NCBI GenBank assembly: GCA_000934455.1
Contig: KN888144.1
Location: 43,162 to 73,678, forward strand
Direction: 5' to 3'
Length of the DNA stretch: 30,517 nucleotides
Source of the DNA: Apostichopus parvimensis
Taxonomy: Eukaryota > Echinodermata > Holothuroidea > Aspidochirotida > Stichopodidae
The first letter of the stretch is position 1, and the number at the start of each line of letters is the position of its first letter. Under the pieces are notes generated by a model. It did no database searches. It saw nothing but the letters and a program-made list of their open reading frames with translations, and was not told the DNA's origin. Below, one piece after another: positions 30,445 to 30,517 of the stretch. The position numbers and the translations under genes are program-made.

Positions 30445-30517
30445 CAGTGGCGTAGCTAGGGGTATTGGTCAAGGGGGGCGAGAATGGTCTGTAGGGCGCC
30501 TTCGACACTATCTAAGC
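30445..30517. mobile_element. Terminus of a CAGTGGCG-type DNA transposon, cut by the window edge
   Basis: CAGTGGCGTAGCTAGGGGTA at 30445, followed by a G-rich stretch, is a string I know as a frequent transposon end in animal genomes; CAGTGGCG ends are typical of hAT-like elements. The other end is outside the window, so the class is unproved. Confidence 0.45.

Noticed and set aside
1-30517. CRISPR arrays, bacterial operons, ribosome binding sites or a defence system
   Set aside because: The splice sites, SINE and animal-type DH exons show this is a eukaryotic nuclear locus. The tandem repeats lack regular unique spacers.

Overview
The window is eukaryotic, from an intron-rich, AT-rich and repeat-dense animal genome. 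It has no long gene-like open frames. It does have short exons bounded by GT/AG splice sites, a tRNA-derived SINE, several inverted-repeat elements, ragged tandem repeats and one assembly gap. The mix of repeats and the vertebrate-like RhoGEF exons suggest a marine invertebrate, possibly an echinoderm such as a sea cucumber. That assignment is inference; no sequence here is diagnostic.

The only gene I can establish is on the + strand. Three exons (18022-18099, 26402-26584, 28226-28339), all phase 0 at both ends, join into 125 residues of a Dbl-homology (DH) domain. The sequence fits best with ARHGEF17 (TEM4/p164-RhoGEF), a Rho guanine nucleotide exchange factor. The N-terminal part of the protein, the rest of the DH domain (including the IKPVQRIPRY-type third conserved region) and everything after it are not visible here. 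A 27-nt phase-0 candidate microexon lies in the first intron.

Layout. Positions 1-18021 carry no convincing exon of this gene. They hold a 141-bp tandem duplication (1572-1857), a tRNA-derived SINE on the - strand (2030-2276), a 1.0-kb inverted-repeat element flanked by TTAA (5284-6293) inside or beside an unidentified - strand reading frame, several copies of a 'cttacctgtc' repeat family, a GGTCA-rich ragged tandem array (9780-10260), a second TTAA element whose interior is the 775-base N gap (14685-15654), and a GC-richer block (15960-16400).

The first intron (18100-26401) carries a ~270-300-bp-period tandem array, an opposed pair of the 'cttacctgtc' family, a 601-bp foldback element with subterminal repeats (20694-21294), and a long family copy followed by a broken open frame that may be retroelement gag-like (24783-25966). 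The last 75 bases start with a CAGTGGCG transposon-like end.

The most notable pattern is the 'cttacctgtc' family. Nine of ten copies lie so that a perfect CAG|GTAAG splice donor is on the strand opposite the gene. The one reversed copy puts that donor on the sense strand inside the first intron.
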